Part shown: in pieces, positions 7,029-8,758 of the stretch
Layout: each line of letters begins with the position of its first letter
How positions within the stretch are numbered: the first letter of the stretch is position 1
DNA from: JAUYQR01 sp043727195
Lineage (GTDB): Bacteria; Pseudomonadota; Alphaproteobacteria; Rhodobacterales; Rhodobacteraceae
NCBI GenBank assembly: GCA_043727195.1
Contig: JAYSYZ010000217.1
Location: 1-8,758, forward strand
Length of the DNA: 8,758 bases
Reading direction: 5' to 3'
Translations under genes and position numbers: made by a program
Notes under the pieces: generated by a model
The model's input: only the letters and a program-made list of their open reading frames with translations
Database searches by the model: none
Told to the model about the DNA's origin: nothing

Positions 7029-7284
7029 GCCCGCCCTCTCGTCAGACCCACAGCCAATCTGGCCGAAGCACAGCCTGCGATCAACCGCCCCCGGACTGCC
7101 CGTTCCGCCCGTACGAATGTGGCCAAAGGCCTTGACCCCCGCTGTCAGAAACCCGGCCCGGAGGCCTATCTTGCGGCAAGTTAAATTCAGTGCGCCCTCG
7201 CGCGTCACAGCGTGAGCCCCCCCTTTGAAATTCCCCTCCACAAAATCCGCCCCCGCGTGGCAAGGCCCTACGCTCCAGCCTCAA
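7029..7284. other. Noncoding stretch upstream of matB
   Basis: These 256 bases hold no gene I can support. They should contain the matB promoter, but no convincing -35/-10 pair was found. Visible details are a short palindrome CTTGCGGCAAG (7169-7179) next to the AT-rich TTAAATT, a possible regulator site but short, and a run of seven C at 7214-7220 or close by. The right end, CTACGCTCCAGCCTC (about 7269-7283), immediately follows the stop of the IS5-type relic and may be the residual terminal region of that element. No matching inverted repeat was found in the window to prove it. Confidence 0.5.
7034..7039 (-). promoter_or_regulatory. Ribosome binding site that sets the matB GTG start
   Basis: AGAGGG on the minus strand lies 5 bases before GTG 7028. 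It supports the short 490-residue MatB over the open reading frame that begins 213 bases upstream. Confidence 0.55.
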
Positions 7285-7440
7285 TCAAATCCACCGGATG
7301 ATGATGGCGGCGATTGCGACAGCGGCAGCGAAAGTGCTGACCCGCTTGTCGTGTCGGGCAGCGGTATGTCGCCGGTCTTTCCATCTGCAGAACACCCTTT
7401 CGATCAGGTTCCTGCCGTGGGGCGCGTCCTCACGCCCCGC
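7285..7440 (-). pseudogene. IS5-family transposase relic, C-terminal fragment
   Basis: On the minus strand, from about 7440 down to the TGA at 7285-7287, the frame reads HGRNLIERVFCRWKDRRHTA, then ARHDKRVSTFAAAVAIAAI, then IIRWI and stop. This matches the end of IS5-family transposases: the (R)RNLIER(x)F(C/N)RLKDxRRIATRYDK block with the final catalytic glutamate region (the E of IER), then the hydrophobic tail ending in W. Only about 45-50 residues remain of a protein that is normally 250 or more. There is no start codon and the sequence runs directly into an oppositely oriented IS481-type relic. The exact junction, about 7420-7458, cannot be fixed by eye. A hairpin, GGGGCG (7419-7424) with CGCCCC (7433-7438), lies at it. 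It cannot be active. Confidence 0.75.
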
Positions 7441-7444
7441 CGCC

Positions 7445-7933
7445 AGAGCCTCTGCGGTTCGGCATATTGCACAACAGACCGGAGGGTCGCCCGCCAGGGT
7501 CAGCAGGGTTCTGCAGCGGGTTGTCGCGGCTGCATGACCTGATGCTGCCGGAACCGGTGGTGCGGCATGACGACAGGGAGCCGGGTGGGCGAATCCACCC
7601 CGGCATCAAGAAACTTGGCGCTTTTGAAACGGGAAAGCCACCGGATCACCGCCCCGACGACAAGGCCACCATTGTTTGCCTGTGCAGGGCCGTCGCCCGT
7701 GAAGCTCAGACACATCCCCACCAGACGCTACCAAAGACCAGCGGCAAGGCAGAAAATTTCACCTGCGCGAATGGGCCGATGCGCGTGCCTGGGACACGTC
7801 AGACCAACGCAAATCCCACCTGCCGGAATGGACCCACATGGATAACCGGCATCGACCTCACGGAAGCCTGACCCCAAAGCCACCCATCAGCAAACCCGGA
7901 TTGGCCATGGAAAATCTGCTTAGGTCCCACAGC
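7445..7933 (+). pseudogene. IS481-family transposase relic, frameshifted and internally deleted
   Basis: Plus-strand pieces of one IS481-type transposase appear in the correct order but in different frames. Frame 2 has a helix-turn-helix piece HIAQQTGGSPARVSRVLQR (7463-7519). Frame 3 continues GLSRLHDLMLPEPVVRHD and GRIHPGIKKLGAF (7518 to about 7625). Frame 1 has SHRITA and, further on, KLRHIPTRRYQR. Frame 3 has PKTSGKAENF (ending about 7759), the counterpart of the family's RTNGKAERF block. Frame 2 resumes with REWADARAWDTSDQRKSHL and RPHGSLTPKPPIS, ending at NLLRSHS (7913-7933). At least four frame changes are needed. The middle of the catalytic core, which carries the aspartates of the DDE triad, is missing between SHRITA and KLRHI. 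About 160 codons remain of an expected 300 or more, and the N-terminus is lost where the IS5-type relic begins. The relic ends at the stop codon of the convergent kinase gene. It is certainly nonfunctional. Confidence 0.82.
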
Positions 7934-8574
7934 TACCCGTTTGGCAAACGGTACATGGCGGGCGCCGACGCATCGCGCACCAGCCGCCCGTTTGGCAGAT
8001 CGTTGTCATCCAGCTTGGCGGTGACTTCGGGCGGGGCCAGCCCCAGCCGTTCCCACCTTCCGCGCAGCCTGGCACGCAGGGCGTGTTCCGGCACCTCGAT
8101 CATCACTGTCACGTCGAACATCGGGGCAAGCCGCGACCAGGGGGCCTGATCGAGGATCAGGTAGTTCCCCTCGACGATGATCACCGGCACATCAGCGGGG
8201 ATCAGCCGGGCACCCGCGCGGGCGATTTCGATCTTGCGGTCGAACACCGGCACGGCGACCTCGGCCTCGTCGCGCGCGCGCAGCCGCTTCAGCGTGTGGT
8301 ACAGACCGCCGACATCGAACGTATGTGGTGCGCCTTTGACGGCTTGCAAACCGGCGGGGGTCAGCCAGGTGTCGTCATAGTGATATCCGTCCATCGGCAA
8401 GACAGATGCCAACCCCGCGGCGCGCGCGCACAACTTGGCCGCCAGCTTTTCCGCCAGGGTCGACTTGCCAGACCCGGGCGCGCCGACCATCGCCACGACC
8501 ACCCGGCCCGTTGCCGCCCGCGTCTGCAACAGGTCGGCCAGTTGTGTGATGTCGGCGGTCTGTGTCGTCACCAT
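7933..8574 (-). CDS. Uridine-kinase-like P-loop kinase (nucleoside/sugar kinase family, FrcK/YggC type)
   Basis: This 213-residue cytoplasmic kinase of the phosphoribulokinase/uridine kinase superfamily transfers phosphate from ATP to a small nucleoside, vitamin or sugar substrate. The substrate is not readable from sequence. Walker A is GAPGSGKST at 31-39 (K37). The substrate-side aspartate motif is LPMDGYHYDD (59-68). The lid and substrate region contains GAPHTFDV (81-88) and VPVFDRKIE (108-116), followed by VIIVEGNYL (131-139), typical of this subgroup, which includes FrcK of rhizobial fructose transport operons. The ATG at 8574 has GGGAGGG (8577-8583) only 2 bases upstream; a GTG one codon downstream (8571) would have more usual spacing. 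A TTG at 8640 overlaps the preceding stop codon and is unlikely. The C-terminus MYRLPNG repeats the LPNG of NDLPNGRLV 17 residues earlier, and its TAG (7933-7935) abuts the IS481 relic, so the tail may be altered. It probably shares an operon with the gene ending 62 bases upstream. Confidence 0.8.
   Translation of the reverse strand: MVTTQTADITQLADLLQTRAATGRVVVAMVGAPGSGKSTLAEKLAAKLCARAAGLASVLPMDGYHYDDTWLTPAGLQAVKGAPHTFDVGGLYHTLKRLRARDEAEVAVPVFDRKIEIARAGARLIPADVPVIIVEGNYLILDQAPWSRLAPMFDVTVMIEVPEHALRARLRGRWERLGLAPPEVTAKLDDNDLPNGRLVRDASAPAMYRLPNG
7936..7997. repeat. 11-bp direct repeat and 15-bp palindrome at the 3' end of the kinase gene
   Basis: CCCGTTTGGCA occurs at 7936-7946 and again at 7987-7997, exactly 51 bases (17 codons) apart. 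It encodes LPNG twice on the minus strand. The first copy is part of a perfect 15-base palindrome, CCGTTTG-G-CAAACGG (7937-7951). The copies flank the last 17 codons of the kinase next to the IS relic. This is too short to prove a mechanism, but it fits a small duplication near the insertion boundary. Confidence 0.45.
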
Positions 8575-8576
8575 CG

Positions 8577-8583
8577 CCCTCCC
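8577..8583 (-). promoter_or_regulatory. Ribosome binding site of the P-loop kinase gene
   Basis: GGGAGGG on the minus strand ends 2 bases before ATG 8574 and 5 bases before GTG 8571. The close spacing leaves the exact start ambiguous by one codon (213 or 212 residues). It excludes the far upstream start at 8640. Confidence 0.55.
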
Positions 8584-8636
8584 GGATCCGTCGGGCCAGA
8601 CTTGCGCGAGGGGGGCGCAGGGTGCAAGCCCCGCTG

Positions 8637-8758
8637 TCAAGCGCGCGCCATCAATCCGGCAAAGCGGGCGCGGCGCGGGGCAAGCATGTCGGCCAGCGCT
8701 GGATCGGGGTCGATCACCGCGCGGGCACCTGGCTTGATGTACAGGGCGGCCACATCGC
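8637..8758 (-). CDS. C-terminal 39 codons of an unidentified gene, possibly FGGY-type sugar kinase
   Basis: On the minus strand an open frame enters from the right edge and ends at TGA (8639-8637). The visible protein starts DVAALYIKPGARAVIDPDP and ends ALADMLAPRRARFAGLMARA. The ending P-D-P-A-L-A-x-x-x-A-x-R-x-A-R-F resembles the C-terminal helix of FGGY carbohydrate kinases such as xylulokinase-like enzymes, which often end this way. That would suit the sugar-kinase gene 62 bases downstream, but 39 residues are too few to be sure and no catalytic motif is in view. That it is coding is supported by codon bias, an uninterrupted frame and the operon-like spacing. Confidence 0.5.
   Translation of the reverse strand, partial: DVAALYIKPGARAVIDPDPALADMLAPRRARFAGLMARA

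Noticed and set aside
6441..7184. Plus-strand open frame of 247 codons opposite matB
   Set aside because: The product is dominated by R, H, P and Q, typical of a reverse-strand shadow, and it overlaps the well-conserved MatB.
7029..7241. A 71-residue N-terminal extension of MatB
   Set aside because: The sequence does not look like the MatB family. GTG 7028 has a ribosome site and gives an N-terminus of normal length.
7500..7721. Minus-strand open frame of 73 codons (MGMCLSFTGDGPAQ...)
   Set aside because: It is antisense to the IS481 relic and has no recognisable similarity. The plus-strand pieces explain this sequence better.
7838..8149. Plus-strand open frame starting MDNRHRPHGSL as an intact gene
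   Set aside because: Its first 32 codons are the tail of the IS481 transposase relic. The remainder is antisense to the P-loop kinase gene and exists only because the transposase stop is lost.

Overview
The window is high-GC DNA with strong third-position C/G bias. Its protein relatives point to an alphaproteobacterium, most likely Rhodobacterales (Paracoccaceae/Rhodobacteraceae). The main clues are a lysC gene followed directly by ptsP, a PtsP of the GAF + EI(Ntr) type, a PhoX-type phosphatase and a MatB-type malonyl-CoA synthetase. The assignment rests on recognition of sequence and gene order, not on a search.

Layout. (1) 2-1162 (+) is the C-terminal part of a PhoX/DUF839 phosphatase, cut by the left edge and closed by a strong GC hairpin (1170-1193). 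(2) 1268-2524 (+) is a complete aspartate kinase, lysC, with a plausible internal start for a separate regulatory subunit at 2018. (3) 2695-4938 (+) is a complete ptsP, enzyme I of the nitrogen PTS, with every catalytic residue of enzyme I at the canonical spacing. (4) A hairpin at 4953-4977 separates ptsP from a convergent minus-strand gene. (5) 5014-5391 (-) is a small exported protein of the Yx(F/W)xxD repeat family (COG4315-like), and upstream of it on the same strand is 5556-7028 (-), matB. (6) 7029-7932 holds no intact gene: about 250 bases of matB upstream region, then a graveyard of two decayed transposases, an IS5-family C-terminus on the minus strand (7285 to about 7440) fused to a frameshifted, internally deleted IS481-family relic on the plus strand (about 7445-7933). 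(7) 7933-8574 (-) is a uridine-kinase-like P-loop kinase, preceded at 8637-8758 (-) by the last 39 codons of another gene, tentatively an FGGY-type sugar kinase. These two probably belong to one carbohydrate-use operon that continues beyond the right edge.

How the genes fit together. LysC commits aspartate to the lysine/threonine/methionine/diaminopimelate pathways. PtsP starts the regulatory PEP phosphorelay that reports nitrogen and carbon status, so the neighbours connect amino-acid synthesis with nitrogen signalling, although they need not be cotranscribed (170-base gap). MatB activates malonate for central metabolism. The kinase pair at the right serves sugar or nucleoside phosphorylation. 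The IS relics sit exactly between the matB region and the sugar-kinase operon and probably mark an old rearrangement point.

I saw no CRISPR array, RNA gene, phage module or defence system, and no convincing undescribed system. The most interesting points are the internal lysC start, the layered IS relic, and the junction of that relic with the kinase stop codon.
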